Below are positions 17,285 through 25,882 of a stretch of DNA of 64,000 nt, one piece after another (positions within the stretch are counted from its first letter, which is position 1; each line of letters opens with the position of its first letter). The notes beneath the pieces are model-generated. The model was not told the origin of the DNA. It ran no database searches and was given only the letters and a program-made list of their open reading frames with translations. A program made the position numbers and the translations under genes. The stretch is from Allobosea sp. Root381 (GTDB lineage: Bacteria; Pseudomonadota; Alphaproteobacteria; Rhizobiales; Beijerinckiaceae), in contig NZ_LMJT01000042.1 in NCBI RefSeq assembly GCF_001429395.1, forward strand, positions 82,915 to 146,914, written 5' to 3'.

Positions 17285-18127
17285 CTAGGCGGCGCCTGCC
17301 ACTCGCGCCGCGCGATGCTGGTTGAGGCCCAGCGCCGCCAGGAAGAACACGGCCTGCACCACCACGATGCAGGGCCCGGTCGCCCCATCGAGATGGAAGC
17401 TCAGGATCGTGCCGAGCACGCTGGAGAGCGTCGCGGCCCCGATCGCAACCGCCAGCATGGCATCGAAGCGGCGCGTCACCAGGAAACCGATGGCGCCCGG
17501 CGCGATCAGCATGGCGACGACGAGGATGATGCCGACCGCCTTCAGCGCGGCGACAATCGTCAGCGCCAGCAGGATCAGCATACCGACATTCAGAGTCCGA
17601 ACCGGCAGGCCGATCGCCCGCGCATGAGCGGGATCGAAGGCGAGCAGCAGGAAGTCGCGACGCTTCGCCAGCATGATCGCGACCGTCGGTACGGCAATCG
17701 CCGCGGTCTCGGCGATGTCGGCCCAGCGCACGCCCAGCATGTTGCCGAACAGGACGTGGAGCAGGTGCTGGTCGCTGTCGACCTTGACGAACATGACGAG
17801 GCCGAGCGCGAACATGCCGGAGAAGACGATGCCCATCACCGTATCCTCCTTCACCCGGCTGTTCTCCTTGAGGTAGCCGATGCCGAGCGCGCAGCCGAGG
17901 CCCGCGACGAAGGCCCCCACGGCAAGCGGGAGCCCGGCGATCTGCGCCAGCACGATGCCGGGCAGCACGGCATGCGAGACCGCGTCGCCCATCAGCGACC
18001 AGCCCTTGAGGATCAGGAAGCAGGACAGCACCGCACAGACGATGCCGACCAGGACGGCGACGATGAGGCCACGTTGCATGAACTCATGCGCCAGTGGCGC
18101 GATCAACCAAGCTTCGATCAGGCTCAT
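17285..18127 (-). CDS. sitD: Mn/Fe ABC transporter permease SitD
   Basis: ABC-3 family inner-membrane permease, 280 aa, about eight helices. It carries the LKGWSLMGDAVSHAVLPG cytoplasmic loop that docks on the ATPase. Its start overlaps the sitC stop by 4 bases, so the two permeases are translationally coupled. Likely role: Mn(II) (and Fe(II)) import with SitABC. Assignment rests on the SitA sequence and the two-permease arrangement. Confidence 0.92.
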   Translation of the reverse strand: MSLIEAWLIAPLAHEFMQRGLIVAVLVGIVCAVLSCFLILKGWSLMGDAVSHAVLPGIVLAQIAGLPLAVGAFVAGLGCALGIGYLKENSRVKEDTVMGIVFSGMFALGLVMFVKVDSDQHLLHVLFGNMLGVRWADIAETAAIAVPTVAIMLAKRRDFLLLAFDPAHARAIGLPVRTLNVGMLILLALTIVAALKAVGIILVVAMLIAPGAIGFLVTRRFDAMLAVAIGAATLSSVLGTILSFHLDGATGPCIVVVQAVFFLAALGLNQHRAARVAGAA

Positions 18128-18984
18128 GGCGCCGGCTCCGACACGGCTCTGGCGGCGCGGGCGGCAGCGAGCCGCCCATGCTTGGGCGCAAAGACGAAGG
18201 CAAGCAGGAACAGCACGGTCTGGAACACGACGATGAGCCCGCCCGTCGAGCCGTCGAGGAAATAGCTGGCATAGGCGCCGGCCGCGCTGGTGACGACGCC
18301 GAGCCCGACGGCGATCCAGATCAGCCGGCCGAAGCGGTCGCTCAGCAGGTACGCGGTGGCGCCGGGCGTGATCACCATGGCGATGACCAGCACGGCCCCG
18401 ACCGTCTGCAGCGCCGCCACCGTGCAGGCGCTGAGCAGCATGAAGAACAGGATCTTGAGGCGCGTCGGCGAGAGCCCGACGGAGCGCGCCTGGTTCTCGT
18501 CGAAGAAGACCAGCATCAGGTCGCGCCAGCGCGCCACCAGGACGACGAGCGAGACGGCGGCGATGATCGCGACCTGCACGACGTCCTCGTCGGAAATGCC
18601 GAGGATGTTGCCGAGCACGATCGACTGGACGTTCACCGAGGTCGGGTTGATCGAGACGATCAGCAGCCCGACGGCGAAGAAGGTCGTGAAGACGATGCCG
18701 ATCACCGCATCCTCGCGCAGCTGCGTGCGCACCCGGACCAGCGCCATCGCCAGCGCCGCTAGCAGGCCGGAGAAAAAGGCGCCGGCGGCGTATGGCACCT
18801 TGAGGAGATAGGCCAGCGCGACGCCGGGCACGATCGCATGCGCGAGCGCGTCGCCCATCAGCGACCAGCCCTTCAGCATCAGGAAGCAGGACAGGAAGGC
18901 GCAGACCCCGCCGACCAGCGCCGAGACCCAGATCGCCCGGATCATGTACTGATAGCCGAAGGGCTCCAGCAGCAGCTCGATCAT
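18124..18984 (-). CDS. sitC: Mn/Fe ABC transporter permease SitC
   Basis: ABC-3 family permease, 286 aa, paralogous to SitD, with the same LKGWSLMGDALAHAIVPG docking loop near residues 42-59. It overlaps sitB and sitD by 4 bases on either side, giving a tightly coupled operon. The two proteins would form the heterodimeric channel. Confidence 0.93.
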   Translation of the reverse strand: MIELLLEPFGYQYMIRAIWVSALVGGVCAFLSCFLMLKGWSLMGDALAHAIVPGVALAYLLKVPYAAGAFFSGLLAALAMALVRVRTQLREDAVIGIVFTTFFAVGLLIVSINPTSVNVQSIVLGNILGISDEDVVQVAIIAAVSLVVLVARWRDLMLVFFDENQARSVGLSPTRLKILFFMLLSACTVAALQTVGAVLVIAMVITPGATAYLLSDRFGRLIWIAVGLGVVTSAAGAYASYFLDGSTGGLIVVFQTVLFLLAFVFAPKHGRLAAARAARAVSEPAP

Positions 18985-19934
18985 GGCGTGCCGCCCTTTA
19001 CGCCCGCATCCTTGTCGCCGTTCCCGCCATTGCCGTTCTCCTTGCCGCCGCTGGCGAGCGTCTCACGGTCGCGCTCGCCATAGAGCACGAGCGGGCGCTC
19101 GTCGTCGGTGATGACGGTGACGCGGCGCTCGTCCTTGTCGTCGTGCAGGGCGGCGCCGCCGAGGCGGAAATGCCTGAGCGCGCCGCCGAAGGCGCGCTGG
19201 AGATTAGCCTGGGTGAAGGTCGTTTCGGTCGGCCCGGCAGCCAGCACGGTGCGATTGATCAGCACCACCTGGTCGCAGAATTCCGGGATCGAGCCGAGGT
19301 TGTGGGTCGAGACCAGCATCAGCCGCCCCTCCGCCCGAAGCTCGCGCATCAGGGCGACAATCGCATCCTCGGTCTTCACATCGACGCCGGTGAAGGGCTC
19401 GTCGAGCAGGATGACCTGCCCGCCCTGCGCCAGCGCCCGCGCCAGGAAGACGCGCTTGCGCTGCCCGCCCGACAATTCGCCGATCTGGCGCTTGCGGAAA
19501 TCGAGCATGTTAACCCGGGCAAGCGCCTGCTTGACCGCGTCGCGATCCACCTGCCTGGCGAGGCGCAGGAAACCCATATGGCCGTAGCGCCCCATCATCA
19601 CCACGTCCTCGACCAGCACCGGGAAGGTCCAGTCGACCTCCTCGGCCTGCGGCACATAGGCGACGAGCCCGCGCTTGAGCGCCTGGCGCACCGGCAAGCC
19701 GGCGATGGCGACACGGCCCCGCGCCGGCTTGAGGAAGCCCATCAGCGTCTTGAAGAGCGTCGACTTGCCGGAGCCGTTGATGCCGACCAGCGCACAGATC
19801 GTCCCTGCGCCCAGCGAGAACGAGGCATCGGTGACGGCCGTGACCCCGCTGGCATAGCGCACGGTCACGCCCTCGACCGAAATCGAGGGCGAAATGCCTG
19901 CCCCCGCGGGCAGACCGGGGGCAAAGGCATTCAC
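18981..19934 (-). CDS. sitB: Mn/Fe ABC transporter ATPase SitB
   Basis: Nucleotide-binding subunit, 317 aa. Walker A GINGSGKST (51-59), signature LSGGQRKRV and Walker B VILLDEP are intact. The C-terminal 60 residues, ending in a Gly/Asn/Lys-rich tail, exceed the usual ABC length and are probably disordered. It overlaps sitA and sitC by 4 bases. Confidence 0.94.
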   Translation of the reverse strand: MNAFAPGLPAGAGISPSISVEGVTVRYASGVTAVTDASFSLGAGTICALVGINGSGKSTLFKTLMGFLKPARGRVAIAGLPVRQALKRGLVAYVPQAEEVDWTFPVLVEDVVMMGRYGHMGFLRLARQVDRDAVKQALARVNMLDFRKRQIGELSGGQRKRVFLARALAQGGQVILLDEPFTGVDVKTEDAIVALMRELRAEGRLMLVSTHNLGSIPEFCDQVVLINRTVLAAGPTETTFTQANLQRAFGGALRHFRLGGAALHDDKDERRVTVITDDERPLVLYGERDRETLASGGKENGNGGNGDKDAGVKGGTP

Positions 19935-20857
19935 TGGCCGAAGCCCTTCGCGATGGTGTCGACGGTGACTTCGAGCAGCTTCAGATAGGTCGGCACCGGG
20001 CCGCCCTCGGCCGAAAGCGAGTCGACATAGAGCACGCCGCCATAGGCCGCCCCGGTCTCCTTCGCGACCTGCCGCGCCGGCTTGTCGGAGATCGTGCTCT
20101 CGCTGAACAGCGCCGGGATCTTGTTCTTGCGGACGAGGTCGATCAGCCGGCGGACCTGCTGCGGCGTGCCCTGCTGGTCGGCGTTGATCGGCCAGAGATA
20201 GGCCTCCCGCCAGCCATAGTCGCGGGCGAGATAGCTGAACGCACCCTCGCTCGAAACCAGCCAGCGCTTGTCCTCAGGCACCTTGTCGAGCCTTGCCCGC
20301 AGCGGCGCATCGACCGCCTTGATCTGCTCGGAATAGGCCTTGGCGTTGCGGGCATAGGTCTCCGCCTGGGCAGGATCGGCCTCGGCCAGAGCCTTGCGGA
20401 TGTTCTCGACATAGATCAGCGCGCTCTGGGTCGACATCCAGGCATGGGGGTTGGGCCTGCCCTCATAGGGCCCCTCCTTGATCCCCATCGGTTCGACGCC
20501 CTCGCTGACGACCGCGCTCCTCACCTCCTTCACATTCTCGAAGAAGCGCTCGAACCAGCGTTCGAGGTTGAGCCCGTTCCACAGCACGAGGTCGGCCGAT
20601 TGCGCCTTTACCACGTCGAGCGGCGTCGGCTGGTAGTCGTGGATCTCGGCGCCGGGCTTGGTGATCGATTCCACGATCGCCGCGTCGCCGGCGACGTTCT
20701 GCGCGATGTCCTGGATGACGGTGAAGGTGGTGACGACGCGCAGCTTCTTCTCCTGCGCCAGCGCCGGGCCGGAAACCGCGAGCCAGCCGCCCGCCAAAAG
20801 CCCTGCGGCAGCCAACCCCGCGAGGGACCGGCTCATGAAAGATCGACGCGAAACCAT
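19931..20857 (-). CDS. sitA: Mn/Fe-binding periplasmic protein SitA
   Basis: Cluster A-I metal-binding lipoprotein-like or periplasmic receptor, 308 aa. Expected ligands are present: H73 (in EIHDYQPTP), H138 (RPNPHAW), E204 (SSEGAFSY) and D279. The segment INADQQGTPQQV and the FSESTISDKPARQVA motif match SitA/YfeA and not ZnuA, whose His-rich loop is absent. The start MVSRRSF with AGGAGA upstream opens a Tat- or Sec-type signal ending near LAQ (35). First gene of sitABCD, divergent from the Fur-type regulator; an operator lies in its promoter. Confidence 0.94.
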   Translation of the reverse strand: MVSRRSFMSRSLAGLAAAGLLAGGWLAVSGPALAQEKKLRVVTTFTVIQDIAQNVAGDAAIVESITKPGAEIHDYQPTPLDVVKAQSADLVLWNGLNLERWFERFFENVKEVRSAVVSEGVEPMGIKEGPYEGRPNPHAWMSTQSALIYVENIRKALAEADPAQAETYARNAKAYSEQIKAVDAPLRARLDKVPEDKRWLVSSEGAFSYLARDYGWREAYLWPINADQQGTPQQVRRLIDLVRKNKIPALFSESTISDKPARQVAKETGAAYGGVLYVDSLSAEGGPVPTYLKLLEVTVDTIAKGFGQ

Positions 20858-20889
20858 GCCTTCTCCTGTCGGATCGTCAGTCTCCCTTA

Positions 20890-20918
20890 CGCTATTGCAA
20901 CGCACTTGCATCTGTCAA
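20890..20918 (-). promoter_or_regulatory. sitA promoter with Mur-type operator
   Basis: On the minus strand, TTGACA (20913-20918) and the weak -10 ATAGCG (20890-20895) are 17 bases apart. The palindrome TGCAA-CGCAC-TTGCA (20896-20910) lies exactly within that spacer, suited to repression by the divergent Mur/Fur protein. Further TTGCAA half-sites occur at 20935-20956. Confidence 0.6.
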
Positions 20919-20986
20919 TGCAGTTGCGAGCTATTTGCAATAAGGTGTTTTTGCAAATGCGTCGCAAAGTTTGCTATGCCGTCGCG

Positions 20987-21436
20987 ATGACCGGAGTCGA
21001 ACAGCGCGTGGCCGTTTTCGAGGGCCAGCTCAGGGATGCGGGGCTGCGGATGACGCAGCAGCGGCGGCTGATCCTGCGCGTGCTGGCGGAGTCCGACGAT
21101 CACCCCGACGCGAAGGGCATCTTCACCCGCGCCTTCGCCCACGACCCGACGCTGTCGCTCTCCACCGTCTATCGCACGATGAAGGTGCTGGAGACGCAAG
21201 GCGCGATCGAGCGCCATTCCTTCGAGGACGGCGTCTCCCGATACGAGCATGCCGGCCAGCAGCATCACGACCATCTGATCGATGTCGAGAGCGGCGCGGT
21301 GATCGAGTTCTCGTCCGACGCGATCGAGGAGTTGCAGCGCCGCATCGCCGCCGATCTCGGCTACGAGCTCGTCCGCCACCGGCTGGAGCTCTACGGCCGC
21401 AAGATGCGCCCCACCTCGCGCCGGAAGAAGGGCTGA
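20987..21436 (+). CDS. mur: Fur-family regulator, Mur-like
   Basis: A 149-aa metalloregulator with the Fur winged helix (MTQQRRLILRVLAESDDHPDAKGIF) and the HHDH metal motif (93-96). It has no cysteine pair, as in Mur/Fur of rhizobia, and resembles them along its length. Alphaproteobacterial members respond to Mn(II) and repress sitABCD, which lies divergently here. ATG at 20987 is chosen; an earlier ATG at 20957 would lie inside a TTTGCAAA palindrome. Whether it also senses iron is not visible. Confidence 0.88.
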   Translation: MTGVEQRVAVFEGQLRDAGLRMTQQRRLILRVLAESDDHPDAKGIFTRAFAHDPTLSLSTVYRTMKVLETQGAIERHSFEDGVSRYEHAGQQHHDHLIDVESGAVIEFSSDAIEELQRRIAADLGYELVRHRLELYGRKMRPTSRRKKG

Positions 21437-21450
21437 GGTATCGACGGTTC

Positions 21451-21533
21451 CGTCATTGCGAGCGCAGCGAAGCAATCCAGGAGCGGCAGCGCTCTACGCC
21501 TCTCTGGATTGCTTCGCTGCGCTCGCAATGACG
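21451..21533. repeat. Dispersed palindromic repeat, family A, copy 3
   Basis: The best-preserved copy: perfect 30-base arms (21451-21480 and 21504-21533) bearing CGTCATTGCGAGCG and its complement, with a loop that matches copy 4. It fills the gap between convergent mur and the glutathione-dependent reductase gene. Confidence 0.92.
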
Positions 21534-21540
21534 GTGTGGT

Positions 21541-22503
21541 TCAGCCGCCGGCCAACCCCGACAGATCCGGCCCCACCGGCACGATCCCGGTGGGATTGAT
21601 CGTCCGGTGGCTCTCGTAATAGTGCCGCTTGATGTGCTCGAAATTGACGGTCTGCGCGACGCCCTCGACCGCGAGCAGCCGGCGCAGATAGGCGCTGAGA
21701 TGCGGGTAGTCGGCGATGCGCCGGATGTTGCACTTGAAGTGGCCGACATAGACGGCATCGAAGCGGACCAACGTCGTGAACAGCCGCCAATCGGCCTCGG
21801 TGATGGCCTCGCCAGCCAGGAAGGACTGCGCCGCCAGGCGCTCCTCCAGCCAGTCCAACGTCTCGAACAGCGGCCCGAGCGCCTCCTCATAGGCCGCCTG
21901 CGTCGTCGCGAAGCCGGCCTTGTAGACGCCGTTGTTGACGGTGCCGTAGATGCGCTCGTTCAGCGCGTCGATCTCGGCGCGCAAGGTAGCCGGGTAGTAG
22001 TCCCCGGGCTTCGCGCCGAGCTCGTCGAAGGCGGAGTTGAACATCCGGATAATCTCGGCGGATTCGTTGCTGACGATCGTGCCCGTCCGCTTGTCCCAGA
22101 GCACCGGCACCGTGACGCGGCCGGAATAGTCGGGGTCGGCCTTCGTGTAGACCTCGTGCAGATACTGCGCCCCGCCGATCGGATCCGGCACGACGCCCTC
22201 GCCCGCAGCGAAGGTCCAGCCCTTGTCGAGCATCAGCCAATGCACGACGGAGACGCCGATGAAGCGCTCCAACCCCTTCAGCACGCGGAAGATCAGCGCC
22301 CGGTGCGCCCAGGGGCAGGCGAGCGAGACATAGAGATGATAGCGCCCCGCCTCGGCGGCAAAACCGCCGCGGCCGCTCGGACCGGGCGAGCCGTCGGGCG
22401 TGACCCAGTTCCGGAAGGCGCTGTCCTGGCGCTGAAACCGGCCGCCGCTCTCGGCGGTGTCGTACCACTGGTCGTGCCAGCGGCCGTCGATGAGCAGGCC
22501 CAT
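21541..22503 (-). CDS. Glutathionyl-hydroquinone reductase (YqjG/ECM4 family)
   Basis: Xi-class glutathione transferase, 320 aa, which removes glutathione from glutathionyl-hydroquinones. The catalytic motif is LACPWAH with C63, and the C-terminal helical domain follows from about residue 170. GAGGAATAGC precedes the ATG. It lies 8 bases after a small GNAT gene and the glucan gene is further upstream, so the three may be co-transcribed. Confidence 0.92.
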   Translation of the reverse strand: MGLLIDGRWHDQWYDTAESGGRFQRQDSAFRNWVTPDGSPGPSGRGGFAAEAGRYHLYVSLACPWAHRALIFRVLKGLERFIGVSVVHWLMLDKGWTFAAGEGVVPDPIGGAQYLHEVYTKADPDYSGRVTVPVLWDKRTGTIVSNESAEIIRMFNSAFDELGAKPGDYYPATLRAEIDALNERIYGTVNNGVYKAGFATTQAAYEEALGPLFETLDWLEERLAAQSFLAGEAITEADWRLFTTLVRFDAVYVGHFKCNIRRIADYPHLSAYLRRLLAVEGVAQTVNFEHIKRHYYESHRTINPTGIVPVGPDLSGLAGG

Positions 22504-22511
22504 GCTATTCC

Positions 22512-22787
22512 TCAGCCGTCGATCAGGTCGTCATATTCCGAATGCTTGGCGAGCCAGCCCTGCACGAACTCGCAGCGCGGCACGGCCTTGCGTCCGCTCG
22601 TCCGGATCAGTTCGAACGCACCCTTGGCGAGACGCGAGCCGACGCCCTGCCCCGCCAGCGCCTGGGGCACCTCGGTATGGATCAGCACGATGCGCTCACC
22701 ATCGATGCGATAGGCGATAATCGCCATCCCGCCCGGCAGCGCCAGCTCGAAACGGTTCTCCGCCGGGTTGTCGATGACCTGATCCAT
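22512..22787 (-). CDS. Small GNAT-like N-acetyltransferase (YjdJ type)
   Basis: A 91-aa minimal GNAT domain. The acetyl-CoA loop is QALAGQGVGSRLAKGAFE (about 43-60), and the C-terminal segment RCEFVQGWLAKHSEY is typical of this short family. The SD GGAGG stands before the ATG. Substrate unknown. Lies 44 bases after the glucan biosynthesis gene. Confidence 0.88.
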   Translation of the reverse strand: MDQVIDNPAENRFELALPGGMAIIAYRIDGERIVLIHTEVPQALAGQGVGSRLAKGAFELIRTSGRKAVPRCEFVQGWLAKHSEYDDLIDG

Positions 22788-22831
22788 CCCTGTTCCTCCG
22801 CAATGAGCCCGGGCGCACGACGCTCCGGCTG

Positions 22832-24424
22832 TCAGGCGTCAGAACGCCAGGGATAGCTCCAGGTTTCGGTCAGCGTCTTTTCGCCGCTCTTCAGGAAGGC
22901 GCGCATCTCGGCAACTTGCCCGGGTTCGACGACGATGTCGATGAAGGCGCGGAACCCCTCCGTCTTCGGGTTCGGCACGATGAAGGCGCGGTCGATCCGG
23001 CCGTAGGCGATCGAGGGCACGATCTCGACCTTCTCCGGCTGCTTGAGATGGTAGTCGAGGTCGCCACCGGCGAAGTCGACGATGAAGCGCCGTGCGCCCG
23101 GTGGCACCGGCTCGCCAGAGCCCAGTGCCTTCGGCCGGGCCTGGTAGGTGTTGATGATGCGCCCGCCCGGATGCAGGTCGTTGGAATCGAGCATTGCCGT
23201 CAGCTTGTAGCCGAAGGAGAATTCGCGCCCGGGCTCGAGCGGCGTCTTCGGCGCCCAGAGCGCGACGATGTTGTCGTTGGTCTCGTCGGTGGTGGGAATC
23301 TCGATCAGCTCGACGGAGCCTTCGCCCCAATCGCCCTGCGGCTCGATCCAGTAGGAGGGCCGCAGCTCATAGGCGAGATCGAGGTCCTGGTAGTGCTCGA
23401 AGACGCGGTCGCGCTGCATCAGCCCGAAGCCGCGGACATTGCGCTCGACGAAGGAGGAGACGGCCTGCTGCCGCGGGTTCCGCAGCGGCCGCCAGATCCA
23501 TTCGCCGGTGCCGGAATGGATCATCAGCCCGTCCGAATCATGCAGTTCCATGCGGAAATCCTCATGGAAGCGCCGATCGTTCTCGCCGGTGAAGAACATC
23601 GAGGTCAGCGGCGCGAGCCCGAGCTTCTCGATCGGCTTGCGCGGGAACAAGGTGGCGCGAACATCGACGACCGCATCGACGTCCGGATAGATATGGAAGC
23701 GGTAGGCCCCCGAGACCGAGGGCGAATCCAGCAGCGCGTGGATGACGACGCGCTCGGCATTGGACGTCGGTGCCTCGACCCAGAACTCACGGAACATCGG
23801 GAATTCCTCGCCGCCCGGCAGGCCGGCGCCGATGGCGAGGCCACGCGCAGAGAGGCCGTAGCGCTGCTCGCGGCCGAGCACCCGGAAATAGCTGGCACCG
23901 ATGAACGAGATCAGCTCGTCATAGATGCGCGGATCGTTGAGCGGGTAATGCAGCCGGAAGCCGGCGAAACCCAGATTGACCGAAAGCGGCTTCTCGAACT
24001 TGACGCGGCCATAGTCGAACAGGTTCGCGGCATAGGGCACCGGCGTCGCCACACCGTCGCGCACGATGTTCACAACGATGGGGCGGGTGAACAGGAAGCC
24101 GGGATGGAACATCTGCATCCGAAACGGGCTGCCGTTCTGGGCCAGCAGCGCCTTGTCGGAGCGGAAGCGGATGTCGCGCCAGGAATCGAAATCGAGCCGC
24201 GACAGCGGCTCCGGCAGGTTCGGGCCCGGCTCATAGGGAACGGCGGCGATCTCGCGGGCGCGCCGCACCACGTCGTCGAAGCCGAAGCGCGGCTGCGGCG
24301 GCTCGGGCGCGGGCTCCGGCCGCGTCGCCTCGGGCTGCTGGGCGAGGAGAACGGTCGGGGCCGTCGAGAGGCTGAGCGCGGCTGAAAGCCCCGCCAGGAC
24401 GCGGCGGCGGTCAGTGATGGTCAT
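22832..24424 (-). CDS. Periplasmic glucan biosynthesis protein (MdoG/OpgG/OpgD family)
   Basis: A 530-aa periplasmic enzyme that shapes osmoregulated periplasmic glucans. The N-terminus has a twin-arginine-type signal (TDRRRVLAGL, cleavage near LAQ at 29), which favours OpgD over OpgG, followed by a Pro-rich linker and the beta-sandwich domains. Family stretches such as YFRVLGREQRYGLSARGLAI and SMFFTGEN are evident. No glucosyltransferase gene (OpgH) is beside it. Confidence 0.93.
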   Translation of the reverse strand: MTITDRRRVLAGLSAALSLSTAPTVLLAQQPEATRPEPAPEPPQPRFGFDDVVRRAREIAAVPYEPGPNLPEPLSRLDFDSWRDIRFRSDKALLAQNGSPFRMQMFHPGFLFTRPIVVNIVRDGVATPVPYAANLFDYGRVKFEKPLSVNLGFAGFRLHYPLNDPRIYDELISFIGASYFRVLGREQRYGLSARGLAIGAGLPGGEEFPMFREFWVEAPTSNAERVVIHALLDSPSVSGAYRFHIYPDVDAVVDVRATLFPRKPIEKLGLAPLTSMFFTGENDRRFHEDFRMELHDSDGLMIHSGTGEWIWRPLRNPRQQAVSSFVERNVRGFGLMQRDRVFEHYQDLDLAYELRPSYWIEPQGDWGEGSVELIEIPTTDETNDNIVALWAPKTPLEPGREFSFGYKLTAMLDSNDLHPGGRIINTYQARPKALGSGEPVPPGARRFIVDFAGGDLDYHLKQPEKVEIVPSIAYGRIDRAFIVPNPKTEGFRAFIDIVVEPGQVAEMRAFLKSGEKTLTETWSYPWRSDA

Positions 24425-24752
24425 GATCGTTCCGTGATCTCGTCGAGCCGCCGGGCGGCGGCTCGTGAAAGGCTGGCCTGCCAGTGACCTAGGCGAGGAA
24501 TTGGGGCCGGTCTAGGGCAGCGGCGCGCCTTCGCGGGGCCGGCGGATGGGCTGGGCGGCCGTGGGCGGTCGTTGACAGCCTCCTCGTCCGCTTCCTAGTG
24601 TCGCATCCGGGCCGGATGCAGCCCGCCGCTCGCGCCCGCAAGGGTTTGGTGAATGCATCCAGAGGCGATGTCCCGATCCCGATCGTGTCGGTGGACGGCA
24701 ATCAGCAATGCGAGCCCTGATCGTTTCGTCCGCCACGAGAAGGATCACGACA
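24425..24752. other. Divergent intergenic region
   Basis: A 328-base gap between the glucan gene (minus) and the glyoxalase-like gene (plus). A GC-rich hairpin GAGCCGCC-GGGC-GGCGGCTC lies in it near 24445. No ORF or RNA gene is convincing. Confidence 0.5.
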
Positions 24753-25316
24753 ATGCGTAGCTTTCGCGATGCGAAGCTGATGGCCAGGACCTTGCGCGAG
24801 GCGATGGCCACCCGGCAGATCGACCTGACCCATTCCGAAACCCTGGAGATCGTGGCGCGGCAGTTCGGCTATGCCGACTGGAACACCGCCAGCGCCAGTT
24901 TCGGCGAATACCTCGACGGCCCCGGCGGCGCGAAGATCGCATACGACGGCGTCAGCCTGCAGCAGGCGATCCCCATCATGCGGATCTTCGATGTCGAGAA
25001 GGCCCGGGAATTCTATCTCGACTTCCTCGGCTTCACCCTGGATTGGGAGCACCGCTTCGGCCCGAACTTCCCGATCTACATGCAGGTCTCGCGCTCGGGC
25101 CTGACGCTCCACCTCTCCGAACATCATGGCGACGCCAGCCCCGGCTCCACGGCTTACGTCAGGATGAACGGCGTCGACGCCTTTCGGGCTGAGCTCATCA
25201 GCAAGCGCTACGCCTATTCCAAGCCCGGCATACAGGAAGACGGCCCCGGCGGACGCACGCTCGAAGTGCCGGACCCGTTCGGAAACCGCATCCGCTTCGC
25301 CGAGGCGCGGGAATAG
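24753..25316 (+). CDS. Glyoxalase/bleomycin-resistance family protein with N-terminal helical domain
   Basis: A 187-aa protein. The C-terminal part (about 65-185) is a vicinal-oxygen-chelate fold with SLQQAIPIMRIFDVEKAREFYLDFLG and the closing motif VPDPFGNRIRF. The first 60 residues form a small helical unit (LMARTLREAMATRQIDLTHSE) that appears in a subset of such proteins. AAGGA precedes the ATG at 24753. Family members detoxify methylglyoxal or bind antibiotics; the actual substrate is unknown. It is monocistronic. Confidence 0.85.
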   Translation: MRSFRDAKLMARTLREAMATRQIDLTHSETLEIVARQFGYADWNTASASFGEYLDGPGGAKIAYDGVSLQQAIPIMRIFDVEKAREFYLDFLGFTLDWEHRFGPNFPIYMQVSRSGLTLHLSEHHGDASPGSTAYVRMNGVDAFRAELISKRYAYSKPGIQEDGPGGRTLEVPDPFGNRIRFAEARE

Positions 25317-25403
25317 CGGCACCGCGCCAAGCCGCAGCATGACCCAAGGCGGCCGGGCCGGACGCGTTCGTCAAAAAATCCACGCCCGGCCGTCAGAAAA
25401 AAC

Positions 25404-25432
25404 TTGAACCCCGGGGTCATCGTCCGTATATC
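25404..25432 (+). promoter_or_regulatory. Promoter of the decarboxylase leader
   Basis: TTGAAC (25404-25409) and TATATC (25427-25432) are 17 bases apart, a good sigma-70-type promoter. Transcription from about 25439 would give a leader of about 440 bases before the coding start at 25883. Confidence 0.6.
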
Positions 25433-25438
25433 GCGTTC

Positions 25439-25882
25439 ACCCAATTCGCACGTGCCTGTGGCCGCGTGCTGGTCGGTGGGCATCCGGACAAGAGGCCGGA
25501 CAGCCGCCAGGGGATTGGAAGACGGATGGAGGGGATGGACATCCCTCAAATCACGCTTCCCGGATCTCGCAAGAGAGCCGTTCCCCGACACAGACCGGCA
25601 GCCGGAGGCAAAACCGGCGAACCCCGAATCTCCACGGGGGACGCAGCTTAAAGCAACGACGGAGCGGGCTTTTTTGGTCTCGCCGGCTTTCCACAGGCCG
25701 GCACCGAAGAGGCTTGTCCTTCATTGCCGGCCGTGCGGGGTTTTCCCCAATCGAACGGTGTTTCGGGTTCGGACGTTTCGTCCGCTGTCCTCGGCGTCTC
25801 CATCGCGCCGCGGCCCGCGAACGTCTCTTCCGGCACTTTACATCGCATCGGCGCCGCTTGCGCCGAAGGGGAGTCGCGTCTC
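25439..25882 (+). promoter_or_regulatory. Long structured leader, probable speF-type element
   Basis: The region between the promoter and the decarboxylase start has no SD-led ORF but contains several hairpins: GCCGGC stem (25682-25687 with 25697-25702), CGGACG-TTT-CGTCCG (25770-25784) and a GC-rich region up to 25830. A conserved RNA named speF is known upstream of the ornithine decarboxylase gene in alphaproteobacteria (Corbino et al. 2005), and this position and hairpin content fit it. A covariance-model search would settle it. One frame stays open across the leader into the gene (from 25724), which can mislead start calls. Confidence 0.6.

Noticed and set aside
25724..25882. N-terminal extension of the decarboxylase
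   Set aside because: The 53 extra codons fall within the structured leader; family members start near MTDRIREFL, and a good SD precedes 25883.
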